Position numbers and translations under genes: made by a program
The notes under the pieces: generated by a model
The model's database searches: none
Told to the model about the DNA's origin: nothing
What the model saw: only the letters and a program-made list of their open reading frames with translations
Shown: piece after piece, positions 52,488-60,839 of the stretch
How positions within the stretch are numbered: position 1 is the first letter of the stretch
How the letters are laid out: each line of letters opens with the position of its first letter
Source of the DNA: Massilia sp. PDC64
Lineage (GTDB): Bacteria; Pseudomonadota; Gammaproteobacteria; Burkholderiales; Burkholderiaceae_D
Assembly (NCBI RefSeq): GCF_900101265.1
Contig: NZ_FMZS01000014.1
Span: 113,578-177,577 of the forward strand
Direction of reading: 5' to 3'
Length of the DNA stretch: 64,000 nt

Positions 52488-53251
52488 ACGATTTACCCGC
52501 ACGTACCGGATGGGAGTGGCTGAAGCAAGGCATCGGTCTGTTCCGCAAACAGCCTGCCGCCCTGACGACACTCCTCTTCGCCAATATCCTGTTCAGCATC
52601 GGCCTGTCGGCCGTGCCGATCCTGGGTTCGGTACTTGCGGTCGTGCTGATTCCGTCGTTCACGATGGCGTTCATGCAGGCCTGCCTGATGATCGAGAACG
52701 GCGACCGGGTCACCCCGGCCGTGCTGCTGACGGGCTTCCGCCAGCCTGCGCTGGCCGCGCTGTGCAAGCTGGGGCTCGTCTACCTGGCCGTGTCGCTGCT
52801 GATGATGGTGATCACCCGGCTGGCGATCCCGCCCGAAGTGATCATGCAGATGATGCCGCGGCCGGACGCGAAGACGCCGCCGGCGATCCAGACGTCGCAC
52901 ATGCTGGCCCTGTTCGGCGTCTTCCTGCTGGACGTGGCCGTGCTGGTGACCTTGTGCTTCGCCGCGCCGCTCACCTACTGGAAGCACATGGGGCCGGGCA
53001 AGGCGACGTTCTACAGCTTCTTTGCCGTCATCCGCACGGCGCGCCCGTTCCTCGTGCTGCTGGCGGCGTGGTTCGGCATCTTCTTCGGCGTGTGCATCCT
53101 GGCCGCGCTCGTCTTCGGCGACGCGGCGCTGGGCCGCGTCGTGCTGATGTGGCTGATCTTCCTGTTCATGCTGCTGCTGCAGTGCGCGATGTATGCGGGT
53201 TACCGCACCATCTTCGGCAAGCCGCTGGACAAGGCACCGCAGCCCGCGTGA
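52484..53251 (+). CDS. BPSS1780-type integral membrane protein
   Basis: 255 residues with about six hydrophobic segments and long loops, as in the BPSS1780 family; it overlaps the thrB stop (ATGA). The role is unknown. Its TGA abuts the stop of uvrD with no gap. Confidence 0.8.
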   Translation: MNDLPARTGWEWLKQGIGLFRKQPAALTTLLFANILFSIGLSAVPILGSVLAVVLIPSFTMAFMQACLMIENGDRVTPAVLLTGFRQPALAALCKLGLVYLAVSLLMMVITRLAIPPEVIMQMMPRPDAKTPPAIQTSHMLALFGVFLLDVAVLVTLCFAAPLTYWKHMGPGKATFYSFFAVIRTARPFLVLLAAWFGIFFGVCILAALVFGDAALGRVVLMWLIFLFMLLLQCAMYAGYRTIFGKPLDKAPQPA

Positions 53252-55570
53252 TCAGCGACCGATCCGTTCCAGTTTGGCCACGGACAGGTCGAGCACCTTC
53301 ATTCCCGTCGCACCGAAATTGATCTGCGCGCGCGCACTGCCCGCGCCGCCTTCGATGTTGACGATCACGCCCTCGCCGAAGCGCGCGTGACTGACCGATT
53401 CGCCGATGCGCCAGCCGGTGCCGTTGCCGTTGCTCGACTTCTGCGCGATCTGCTTGGCGATGTGGTTGTCGCTGCCGCCTTCGCGGAACTCGGCGTCGTC
53501 CCACGCCGTCGTCGATTTGCGGCCGGCAAACCAGTTCGTCTGCACGCGCGGCGTCAGCCATTTCAGCGCGTGTTCCGGCAGCTCGTCGAAGAAGCGCGAC
53601 TTCATGTTGAAACGCGTCTGACCGTGCAGCATGCGCTGCTGGGTAAAACTCATGTACAGCCGGCGGCGCGCACGCGTGATCGCCACGTACATCAGGCGGC
53701 GTTCCTCGTCCACGCCATCCATCTCGCGCGCGCTGCTCTCGTGCGGGAACAGGCCCTCTTCCAGGCCCGTGATGAACACGGCGTCGAATTCCAGCCCCTT
53801 CGCGGAGTGCACGGTCATCAGCTGGATCGCTTCCTGGCCGGCCTGCGCCTGGGCGTCGCCCGCTTCCAGCGACGCGTGCGCCAAGAAGGCGGACAGCGGC
53901 GACATCACGGCCGCCAGCGGCGCATCCCCGTCGAGCACTTCGACACCGTCGCCTTCCACGATCGCCGTGCCGCTCGCAGCAAGCGCCTGCGGGCCGAGGT
54001 GGGCCGGCGCATGCGTACCAAAACCCTCTTCCTGCACGAACTGGGTGGCCGCACCGACCATCTGCTGCAAGTTCTCGATGCGTTCCTGTCCCTCTTTTTC
54101 GTTGGCGTAGTGCGCGAGCAGGGTACTGCGTTCGAGCACGACGCGCACCATCTCCGGCAGCGGCAGCTGCTGGGTCTCGAAGCGCGCGCTCTCGATCAGC
54201 TTGACGAAATTGCCCAGCGCCGTGCCGGCCTTGCCCGTCATGTAGGGCACCGCGGCGTACAGCGACACGCGGTACGTCTCCGCCGCCATTTGCAGCTGCT
54301 CGATCGAGCGGGCACCGATGCCGCGCGTCGGAAAATTCACGACGCGCAGGAATGCGGAATCGTTGTGCGGGTTGTCCATCAGCTGCAGATAGGCGATGGC
54401 GTGCTTGACCTCGGCGCGCTGGAAGTAGCGCAGGCCGCCGTACACGGTGTACGGCAGGCCGGCCGCGAACAGCGCGTGCTCGATCACGCGGCTCTGCGCG
54501 TTGGACCGGTACAGCACGGCGATTTCGCTTTTCGACACGCCCTCCGCCATCAGGCTCTTCGCTTCGTCGATGATCCACTGCGCCTCTTCCAGGTCGGACG
54601 ACGCTTCGTAGATGCGCACCGGCTCGCCCTGCCCCGCGTCCGTGCGCAGGTTCTTGCCGAGGCGTTTCGCGTTGTTCGAGATGAGGTGGTTGGCGCTGTC
54701 GAGGATGTTGCCGTGCGAGCGGTAGTTCTGCTCCAGCTTGATCAGGTTCTTCACCTCGAAGTCGCGCTCGAACGCCTGCATGTTGCCCACGTTCGCGCCG
54801 CGGAACGCGTAGATGCTCTGGTCGTCGTCGCCGACGGCGAAGATGGCGCCGCCGCGCGGCTCGCCGTGGCCCGCGAGCAGCTTCAGCAGGTTGTATTGCA
54901 GGTCGTTGGTATCCTGGAACTCGTCGACGAGGATGTGGCGGAAGCGCATCTGGTAATGCTGGCGCAGCGGGTGATTGCGCTGCAGCAGTTCGTACGCGCG
55001 CAGCAGCAGCTCGGCGAAGTCGACGACGCCTTCGCGCTGGCATTGCTGGTCGTACAGGTCGTACAGCTCGGCCATGCGCTTCTGCACGTGGTCGTACGCT
55101 TCGACCTCGCCCGCGCGCTGGCCCCGCTCCTTCGCGTTGTTGATGAAGTACATCAGGTCCTTGGCCGGGTACTTCTCGTCGTCCACGTTCAGCGCCTTCA
55201 GCATGCGCTTGATCATCGACAGCTGGTCTTGCGAGTCGAGGATCTGGAACGTCTGCGGCAGCGCGGCGTCGCGGTGGTGCGTGCGCAGCAGACGGTTGCA
55301 CAGGCCGTGGAACGTACCGATCCACATGCCGCGCGTGTTCACCGGAAGCATCGCCGAGAGGCGCGTGAGCATCTCCTTGGCAGCCTTGTTCGTGAAGGTC
55401 ACGGCCATGATGCCGGCCGGGGACACCTGCCCGGTCTGGATCAGCCAGGCGATGCGGGTCGTCAGCACCCGCGTCTTGCCGGACCCGGCGCCGGCGAGAA
55501 TGAGGGCGCTCTGGGACGGCAGCGTGACGGCCGCCAGTTGTTCGGGGTTCAGATTGTCGAGGAGATTCAT
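53252..55570 (-). CDS. uvrD: DNA helicase UvrD
   Basis: 772 residues. Walker A is AGAGSGKTRVL; further SF1A motifs are AVGDDDQSIYAFRGA, QNYRSHGNILD, VHSAKGLEFDAVF and YVAITRARR. The 3'-5' helicase unwinds DNA in nucleotide-excision and mismatch repair. A C-terminal Tudor-like tail is visible (ESVSHARFGEGVIVNIEGG). It is convergent with the membrane-protein gene at zero spacing. Confidence 0.97.
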   Translation of the reverse strand: MNLLDNLNPEQLAAVTLPSQSALILAGAGSGKTRVLTTRIAWLIQTGQVSPAGIMAVTFTNKAAKEMLTRLSAMLPVNTRGMWIGTFHGLCNRLLRTHHRDAALPQTFQILDSQDQLSMIKRMLKALNVDDEKYPAKDLMYFINNAKERGQRAGEVEAYDHVQKRMAELYDLYDQQCQREGVVDFAELLLRAYELLQRNHPLRQHYQMRFRHILVDEFQDTNDLQYNLLKLLAGHGEPRGGAIFAVGDDDQSIYAFRGANVGNMQAFERDFEVKNLIKLEQNYRSHGNILDSANHLISNNAKRLGKNLRTDAGQGEPVRIYEASSDLEEAQWIIDEAKSLMAEGVSKSEIAVLYRSNAQSRVIEHALFAAGLPYTVYGGLRYFQRAEVKHAIAYLQLMDNPHNDSAFLRVVNFPTRGIGARSIEQLQMAAETYRVSLYAAVPYMTGKAGTALGNFVKLIESARFETQQLPLPEMVRVVLERSTLLAHYANEKEGQERIENLQQMVGAATQFVQEEGFGTHAPAHLGPQALAASGTAIVEGDGVEVLDGDAPLAAVMSPLSAFLAHASLEAGDAQAQAGQEAIQLMTVHSAKGLEFDAVFITGLEEGLFPHESSAREMDGVDEERRLMYVAITRARRRLYMSFTQQRMLHGQTRFNMKSRFFDELPEHALKWLTPRVQTNWFAGRKSTTAWDDAEFREGGSDNHIAKQIAQKSSNGNGTGWRIGESVSHARFGEGVIVNIEGGAGSARAQINFGATGMKVLDLSVAKLERIGR

Positions 55571-55668
55571 GCGGGCATTATAAAACGTCGGGACGCCCTC
55601 GGCATGGCCGCGGCGGGATTTTTACTGATGATATATACAGTATCACAACAGCCGCACAAGGCTGTGTT

Positions 55669-55688
55669 AGTATACCCCCCTACCCTAT
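55669..55688 (+). promoter_or_regulatory. Candidate RcnR/FrmR-type operator, C6-tract site
   Basis: AGTATACCCCCCTACCCTAT holds a run of six C residues flanked by TAxA/TAC steps, as in operators of the CsoR/RcnR/FrmR family. It lies 15 bases before the repressor's TTG start. Confidence 0.6.
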
Positions 55689-55703
55689 TTTGAAAGGTTG
55701 CCG

Positions 55704-55979
55704 TTGTCCCATACCGCTCGAGAAAAGACGAAACTGCTCGCCCGGGTGCGCCGCATTCGCGGCCAGGTCGAGGCCATCGAACGTGCCCTGGAAGCCGAAG
55801 CCGGCTGCGCCGAAGTGCTGCATCTGCTGGCGGCCAGCCGGGGCGCGCTGAACGGCCTGATGGCCGAAGTGCTCGAGGATCACGTCAGGGAACACGTCGC
55901 GGCGGGTGGCCTGACCGAGGCCGACCGCGCGGAGGGCGCGGACGAGCTTCTCGACGTGATCCGCGCTTATTTGAAGTAA
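55704..55979 (+). CDS. RcnR/DmeR-like metal-responsive repressor (FrmR/RcnR family)
   Basis: 91 residues from TTG 55704, with AAAGG about 7 bases upstream; an upstream in-frame TTG at 55698 would add two residues. The core is SHTAREKTKLLARVRRIRGQ. His3, Cys35, His60 and His64, the Ni/Co ligands of RcnR, are all present (AGCAEV at 33-38 and EDHVREH at 58-64). It should release DNA when nickel or cobalt rises. A CDF transporter follows, so it most likely controls that exporter, as in dmeRF. Confidence 0.88.
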   Translation: MSHTAREKTKLLARVRRIRGQVEAIERALEAEAGCAEVLHLLAASRGALNGLMAEVLEDHVREHVAAGGLTEADRAEGADELLDVIRAYLK

Positions 55980-55985
55980 GTACCG

Positions 55986-56162
55986 ATGGCCGTCAAATCG
56001 CCCTGCGTCGAACTGTGCCAGTTCGACGGCAAGACGGGTTTCTGCACCGGCTGCCTGCGCACGCTCGCCGAAGCGCGCGAATGGAAAAAGATGACCGATC
56101 ACCGCAGGCACGAAATCCTCAACGAACGCGCGCGGCGCGAGAAAAAACTGGCAACCCGATGA
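55986..56162 (+). CDS. DUF1289 family small Cys-rich protein
   Basis: 58 residues, below many size cut-offs. It has PCVELCQFD and FCTGCLRTL, four Cys residues in the DUF1289 pattern. Its stop overlaps the CDF gene start by 4 bases (ATGA), so it is coupled to the transporter. Function unknown. Confidence 0.8.
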   Translation: MAVKSPCVELCQFDGKTGFCTGCLRTLAEAREWKKMTDHRRHEILNERARREKKLATR

Positions 56163-57127
56163 AAGAGCTGACTCATCACCATAGCGTCGACGACCTGACG
56201 CACGACCATATCTTCGACCAGGGCAGCCACGCGGCCGAGCGTGGCACGCGCCTCGTCATGTGGATCACCGCCGCCATGATGGTGGTCGAGATCGCCACCG
56301 GCTGGTGGTTCAACTCGATGGCCCTGCTGGCGGACGGCTGGCACATGAGTTCCCACGCGCTCGCGATCGGCCTGAGCGCCTTTGCCTATGCCGCCGCGCG
56401 CAGGTATGCCAGGGATCCGCGCTTTGCCTTCGGCACCTGGAAGATCGAGATCCTGGCGGGCTACACGAGTGCCGTGTTCCTGCTCGGGATCGCGGCATTG
56501 ATGGCGTTCGGTTCGGTCGAGCGCATCTTCACGCCCGAACCGATCCATTACCGGGAAGCGATCGTCATCGCCGCGATCGGCCTGGTCGTGAACATCGCCT
56601 GCGCGACGATTCTCGGCCATGCCCACCACGATCACGATCATGATCACGGTCATGGGCACCACCACGACCATGACCACGGCCATCACGATCTCAACCTGAA
56701 GTCCGCCTACGTCCACGTCATCGCGGATGCGGCGACGTCGGTGCTGGCGATCGGCGCCCTGGCCGGCGGCTGGGCGTTCGGCTGGTCCTGGCTCGATCCG
56801 GCGATGGGCATCGTCGGTGCGGTGCTCGTCGCGGTTTGGGCAAAGAATCTCATCGTCGAGACGGGAAAAGTCTTGCTCGACCGCGAAATGGACGCGCCGG
56901 TCGTCGAGGAGATCCGCGACGTCGTGGCGGATGGCGCCGCCCGCCTGGTCGACCTGCACGTCTGGCGCGTCGGCCAACAATCCTATGCCTGCGCCCTCAG
57001 CCTCGTGACGGACGACCCGGCCCTGACGCCCGCCAGGGTCCGCGAGCAACTGGGCATCCACGAAGAGATCGTGCACGCCACGATCGAGATTCATTACCGG
57101 CCACACATGCTTGCCTCCAAAAAATAA
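56159..57127 (+). CDS. Cation diffusion facilitator (DmeF-like)
   Basis: 322 residues from ATG 56159. It is a six-helix transporter with DGWHMSSHALAIG carrying the metal site and a His-rich loop (HAHHDHDHDHGHGHHHDHDH) between helices 4 and 5. It exports cobalt, nickel or zinc in exchange for protons. It sits in an RcnR-type regulator - DUF1289 - CDF operon, like dmeRF. Confidence 0.9.
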   Translation: MKELTHHHSVDDLTHDHIFDQGSHAAERGTRLVMWITAAMMVVEIATGWWFNSMALLADGWHMSSHALAIGLSAFAYAAARRYARDPRFAFGTWKIEILAGYTSAVFLLGIAALMAFGSVERIFTPEPIHYREAIVIAAIGLVVNIACATILGHAHHDHDHDHGHGHHHDHDHGHHDLNLKSAYVHVIADAATSVLAIGALAGGWAFGWSWLDPAMGIVGAVLVAVWAKNLIVETGKVLLDREMDAPVVEEIRDVVADGAARLVDLHVWRVGQQSYACALSLVTDDPALTPARVREQLGIHEEIVHATIEIHYRPHMLASKK

Positions 57128-57173
57128 GCGCCTTAGCAATGTTTCCGCACGGCTCGCGGGCGCCGTGTTGATC

Positions 57174-57194
57174 ACTTTTGACGTACTTTTGACG
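57174..57194. repeat. Tandem ACTTTTGACG repeats upstream of the SRPBCC gene
   Basis: ACTTTTGACG occurs at 57174-57183 and 57185-57194, an 11-base period, as in binding sites of OmpR/PhoB-type regulators. It lies 83 bases upstream of the SRPBCC gene. Confidence 0.45.
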
Positions 57195-57276
57195 ACAGAT
57201 GCGGTCCAGCCCCTGACGCGGGCATGGGCCGGTTTTGTGTAACGCAAGCGAACGCTATGGCATAAGGAGGTAACAA

Positions 57277-57819
57277 ATGCTGAACCGTGTAGTGACGGTC
57301 GCCGCGCTGGCCGTCGGCGGCATGATGCTGTCCAAAAAACTCAAAGGCAACAAATCGGGCATGGATTCGTCGATCATCGAAACCATCGAGGTCAACGTCC
57401 CCGTGCGTACCGCCTACAACCAGTGGACGCAGTTCGAAGACTTCCCGCAGTTCATGGGCAGCGTCCACGAGATCCGCCAGTTGGACGACAAGCGCCTGCA
57501 CTGGAAGGCCAACGTGGCCGGCGAGGAAAAGGAATGGGATGCCGAGATCACGGAACAGGTCCCGGACAAGCGCATCGCCTGGCGCAGCACGAGCGGCGTG
57601 CCGAACGGCGGCGTGGTGACCTTCCACAAGATCTCGGAGGACGTGACCCGCATCACCTTGCAGATGGATTACCAGCCGGAAGGCCCGATCGAGAAGATCG
57701 GCGACGCCCTCGGCGCCGTCCGCCTGGAAGCCCGCGGCAACCTGCAGAAGTTCAAGGACATGCTCGAGAAGCGCGGCAAGGAAACCGGCGCGTGGCGCGG
57801 CAGCATCTCGCAGCACTGA
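57277..57819 (+). CDS. SRPBCC/START-like domain protein
   Basis: 180 residues from ATG 57277 with AAGGAGG at a 7-base spacing. A short hydrophobic N-terminal segment (about 3-18) may anchor or export it. The rest is the SRPBCC fold: IIETIEVNVPVRTAYNQWTQ, FPQFMGSVHEIRQ and the C-terminal helix LQKFKDMLEKRG. Ligand unknown. A strong terminator follows. Confidence 0.88.
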   Translation: MLNRVVTVAALAVGGMMLSKKLKGNKSGMDSSIIETIEVNVPVRTAYNQWTQFEDFPQFMGSVHEIRQLDDKRLHWKANVAGEEKEWDAEITEQVPDKRIAWRSTSGVPNGGVVTFHKISEDVTRITLQMDYQPEGPIEKIGDALGAVRLEARGNLQKFKDMLEKRGKETGAWRGSISQH

Positions 57820-57836
57820 GCCCACCACGTCGCACG

Positions 57837-57866
57837 AACGCCGCCCGCAGGGGCGGCGTTTTTTTT
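57837..57866 (+). terminator. Rho-independent terminator after the SRPBCC gene
   Basis: AACGCCGCCC (57837-57846), loop GCAG, GGGCGGCGTT (57851-57860), then a run of T to 57866. Confidence 0.95.
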
Positions 57867-57992
57867 GACAAGAGCACGTTGCAGACACAACTGACGGTGC
57901 GTTACCTAACACGGTGCGTGGGTGACCGGGGAGTAGGATGAAACCCTGACGGCATATCGGAATATGCCGGGCAACCGTTGAGGAGAAACCCC

Positions 57993-58505
57993 ATGGCAAC
58001 GACAGACGACCCCGTACGGGCGAAATCGCAGGACGCATTCCCCGTCGACAATCCCGTCCAGGCCCTGCTGCGCGACCACGACCTGGTCCGCAAGCTCGCC
58101 GACGCCTACCAGAACACGCAAAGCGCCGACGTGAGGAAACAGGCGGCGACCCAGCTGATCCAGGCGATCCACATGCACTCGCGCCTCGAGGAAGGCGTGT
58201 TCTATCCCGGCGTGCGCCGGGTGGACCCGAACCTGATCGCCCGCTTCGAGGAAGACCACCTCGCCGTCGACGACCTGCTGGCCACGCTGCAAGGCATGTC
58301 GCTGGACGAAGCCCGCGCCGAGCCCCTGGTACGCGAACTCATCGATGCCGTCCTGAGCCATATCCGCCAGGAAGAAGAACAGTTGTTCCCCGAGCTCAAG
58401 CAGGCGGCGCTCGACCTGACGTCGATCGGCCTGGAGATGCAGGCATTCGAGGCCAATCTCGTGCACATGCAGGCGCAGCTCAGCGATCAGGCCACGCGGC
58501 ACTGA
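57993..58505 (+). CDS. Hemerythrin-like (HHE domain) protein
   Basis: 170 residues from ATG 57993 with GAGGAG upstream. The HHE-type ligands are visible: LLRDHDLV, IHMHSRLEEGVFYP, FEEDHLAV and LSHIRQEEEQLFP. It binds di-iron and may store or sense O2 or NO. It is flanked by terminators, so it is a single-gene transcript. Confidence 0.93.
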   Translation: MATTDDPVRAKSQDAFPVDNPVQALLRDHDLVRKLADAYQNTQSADVRKQAATQLIQAIHMHSRLEEGVFYPGVRRVDPNLIARFEEDHLAVDDLLATLQGMSLDEARAEPLVRELIDAVLSHIRQEEEQLFPELKQAALDLTSIGLEMQAFEANLVHMQAQLSDQATRH

Positions 58506-58521
58506 ACGCGTCGCCCCAGGA

Positions 58522-58547
58522 AAAGCGCCACCCGCGGGTGGCGCTTT
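58522..58547. terminator. Bidirectional terminator between hemerythrin and M13 genes
   Basis: AAAGCGCCACCC (58522-58533) and GGGTGGCGCTTT (58536-58547) form a perfect 12-bp inverted repeat; T/A tracts at both ends suit both strands. Confidence 0.9.
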
Positions 58548-58551
58548 GTCA

Positions 58552-60642
58552 TTACCAGACCCGGCAGCGCTTTTCCTTCACCATCGGCTGCCCCGCCTTG
58601 CACTGGAACGCCTGCTGGAACTGCGGCATGTTGACCATCAACCCGTTGACGCGATAACGCCCCGGCGAATGCGGGTCCGTCATCGCGCTCACGCGCAGGT
58701 TTTCCGGGCGATCATTTTCGCAGGCCCATTGCGCGTAGCCGACAAAGAAACGCTGCTCCGGCGTGAGCCCGTCGCGTAACGGCTGGGGTTGCGCCTTCTC
58801 CGGCATGGCCGCCATCTCCGCCTGCCACGCCATCCAGCCGAGGATCAGGCCGCCGAGGTCGGCCACGTCCTCACCCAGCGTGAGCTTGCTGTTGATCTTG
58901 ATGTCGTCGACGACCGTGTACTGCGCGTACTGGTCGACGATGCACTGGGCCCGCTCCTCGAACGCCTTGGCATCCTTCTTCGTCCACCAATCCTTCAGGT
59001 TGCCGTTGGCGTCGAACTGGCGGCCTTCGTCGTCGAACGCGTGCGTCAGCTCGTGGCCGATCGTGCCGCCCGTGTTGCCGTAGTTCGGTGCATCGTCCAT
59101 CTTCGGGTCGAACAGCGGCGGCTGCAGCACGCCGGCGGGGAAGTTGATGTCGTTCATCTGCGGATCGAAATACGCATTCACCGTCGGCGGCGTCATGCCC
59201 CACTCGGTACGGTCGAGCGGCTTGCCGATCTTGTCCAGCTGGCGGCGCGCCTCGAACCGGTTGCCGCGCTCGACGTTGCCGGCGAAATCGCCCGCCTTCA
59301 CGACGTAGGCACCGTAGTCGCGCCACTTGTCCGGGTAGCCGATCTTGTTGACGATGGCGGCCAGCTTCTTGTGCGCCTGCTGCTTCGTCTCCGCGCTCAT
59401 CCAGTCGAGTTCGTCGATGTCCTTCTTCATCGCGTCCTCGATCTGGCGCGTCATGTGCAGCGCCTTTTCCTTCAGTTCGGGCGAAAACGCACGGGCGACG
59501 AATTCCTGGCCCAGCGCCTCGCCCAGCTGGTGGTCGACGAGCGCCACGCAGCGCTTCCAGCGCGGTTGCTGCTGCTGCACGCCGCGCAGCGTCTTGCTGA
59601 AGAAATCGAAGTGTTCCTTGTCGAAGTTCGACGCCAGCATGGGCGACATGTTGCGCGCCACGTGCCAGCGCAGGTACGTGCGGGTAGCGTCCGCGCCGTT
59701 CGTCTTCCACATCTTGCCGAGCGCCTTGAAGAACGCGGGTTCCGTGACGTTGAACGTGTCCAGGCTGCCCTCGCCCAGTTCGTCGAGGTAGGCATGCCAG
59801 TCGAAGCCCGGCGTCAATGCCTGCAAGCCCTTCGCGTCGACCTTGTGGAACAGTTTATACGGATCGCGCTTGTCGACGGCCGACAGCGACGCCTTCGCCA
59901 AGGTCGTCTCCATCTGCATCACGCGCGCCGCGTTGCGCTGCGCCTGCTCCGGCGTATCGCCCAGCAGCTTGAACGTGTTCGCGATGTGGGCCACGTATTT
60001 CGCGCGGATGGCTTTCGACTTGGCGTCGGTCTTGAGGTAGGAATCGCGGTCCGGCAGGCCCAGGCCACCGGCAGCGGCGAACGCGATCACGCGCGAGGAA
60101 TCCGCGAAATCCTGGCTCGACGAAAAGCCGAAGAACAGGCCCGGATCCGCGAGCGCCAGCTGCAGGCGTGCCAGCACGCGCGGCAGGTCGCGGTTCGACT
60201 GGATCTTCGCGATCTCGTCGAAGTACGGCTGCAGCGGCGCGGCGCCGCGCGCCTCGATGGCCTTCTCGTCCATGCAGGCGCCGAAGTAATCGCCGATCTT
60301 TTGCTGGTTCGCGTTACGGCCGTCCTGGCGCTGCGCCAGGTCTTCGAGGATGCCCCACAGGTAGCGGCGGTTGTCCAGTGCCAGCTTGCCGTACACGGAC
60401 CAGCGCGCCTGGTCGGCCGGGATCGGATTGTTCCTGATCCAGCCGCCGCATGCGTACTGGTAAAAATCGACGCAGGGGTCGGCGCTGCGGTCCATCGAGT
60501 TCACGTCCAGGCCCGGCGTGTACGGGAAAGACGTGGCGGGACGCTCGGCGGTGGGGACCGGCGTCTGAGCGGTGGCGATGGAGGCGCATCCCGCCACGAC
60601 GGCGATCGCGGTCGAGACGGCAAGGCGGAGGGTATGGCGCAT
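58552..60642 (-). CDS. M13 family metallopeptidase (neprilysin-like)
   Basis: 696 residues with a signal peptide ending near ATAQ and a C-terminal CRVW typical of the M13 fold. The zinc motif is HELTH (His530, Glu531, His534), with the third ligand Glu591 in GEDVADLGG. DRSADPCVDFYQYACGGW is the N-terminal M13 signature. It cleaves peptides in the periplasm. Divergent from the GH13 gene. Confidence 0.95.
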   Translation of the reverse strand: MRHTLRLAVSTAIAVVAGCASIATAQTPVPTAERPATSFPYTPGLDVNSMDRSADPCVDFYQYACGGWIRNNPIPADQARWSVYGKLALDNRRYLWGILEDLAQRQDGRNANQQKIGDYFGACMDEKAIEARGAAPLQPYFDEIAKIQSNRDLPRVLARLQLALADPGLFFGFSSSQDFADSSRVIAFAAAGGLGLPDRDSYLKTDAKSKAIRAKYVAHIANTFKLLGDTPEQAQRNAARVMQMETTLAKASLSAVDKRDPYKLFHKVDAKGLQALTPGFDWHAYLDELGEGSLDTFNVTEPAFFKALGKMWKTNGADATRTYLRWHVARNMSPMLASNFDKEHFDFFSKTLRGVQQQQPRWKRCVALVDHQLGEALGQEFVARAFSPELKEKALHMTRQIEDAMKKDIDELDWMSAETKQQAHKKLAAIVNKIGYPDKWRDYGAYVVKAGDFAGNVERGNRFEARRQLDKIGKPLDRTEWGMTPPTVNAYFDPQMNDINFPAGVLQPPLFDPKMDDAPNYGNTGGTIGHELTHAFDDEGRQFDANGNLKDWWTKKDAKAFEERAQCIVDQYAQYTVVDDIKINSKLTLGEDVADLGGLILGWMAWQAEMAAMPEKAQPQPLRDGLTPEQRFFVGYAQWACENDRPENLRVSAMTDPHSPGRYRVNGLMVNMPQFQQAFQCKAGQPMVKEKRCRVW

Positions 60643-60774
60643 GAGGATTCCTGATGAGAATGGCGGAGACGATGCCGCGTCGTGCGCGGCGCCGCCATGC
60701 TGCCATACAAGTGGCTAATCCGACAACTAACAGCCGCCCATGTAGCCAAACTACACGTGGAAACGATGCCAGTA

Positions 60775-60813
60775 TTGACACTTTGCCTCACAAAGTATTA
60801 ACTACGTAGTTAA
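60775..60813 (+). promoter_or_regulatory. Promoter and perfect 16-bp palindrome upstream of the GH13 gene
   Basis: TTGACA (60775-60780) is followed 15 bases later by TATTAA (60796-60801). TTAACTACGTAGTTAA (60798-60813), a perfect palindrome, overlaps the -10, so a dimeric repressor could block the promoter. The GH13 gene starts 26 bases later. Confidence 0.6.
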
Positions 60814-60839
60814 ATAACAGTTACATCCGAAAGGACATC

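Noticed and set aside
53387..55693. 768-codon open frame on the plus strand across uvrD
   Set aside because: It is a shadow of uvrD with no recognisable domain.
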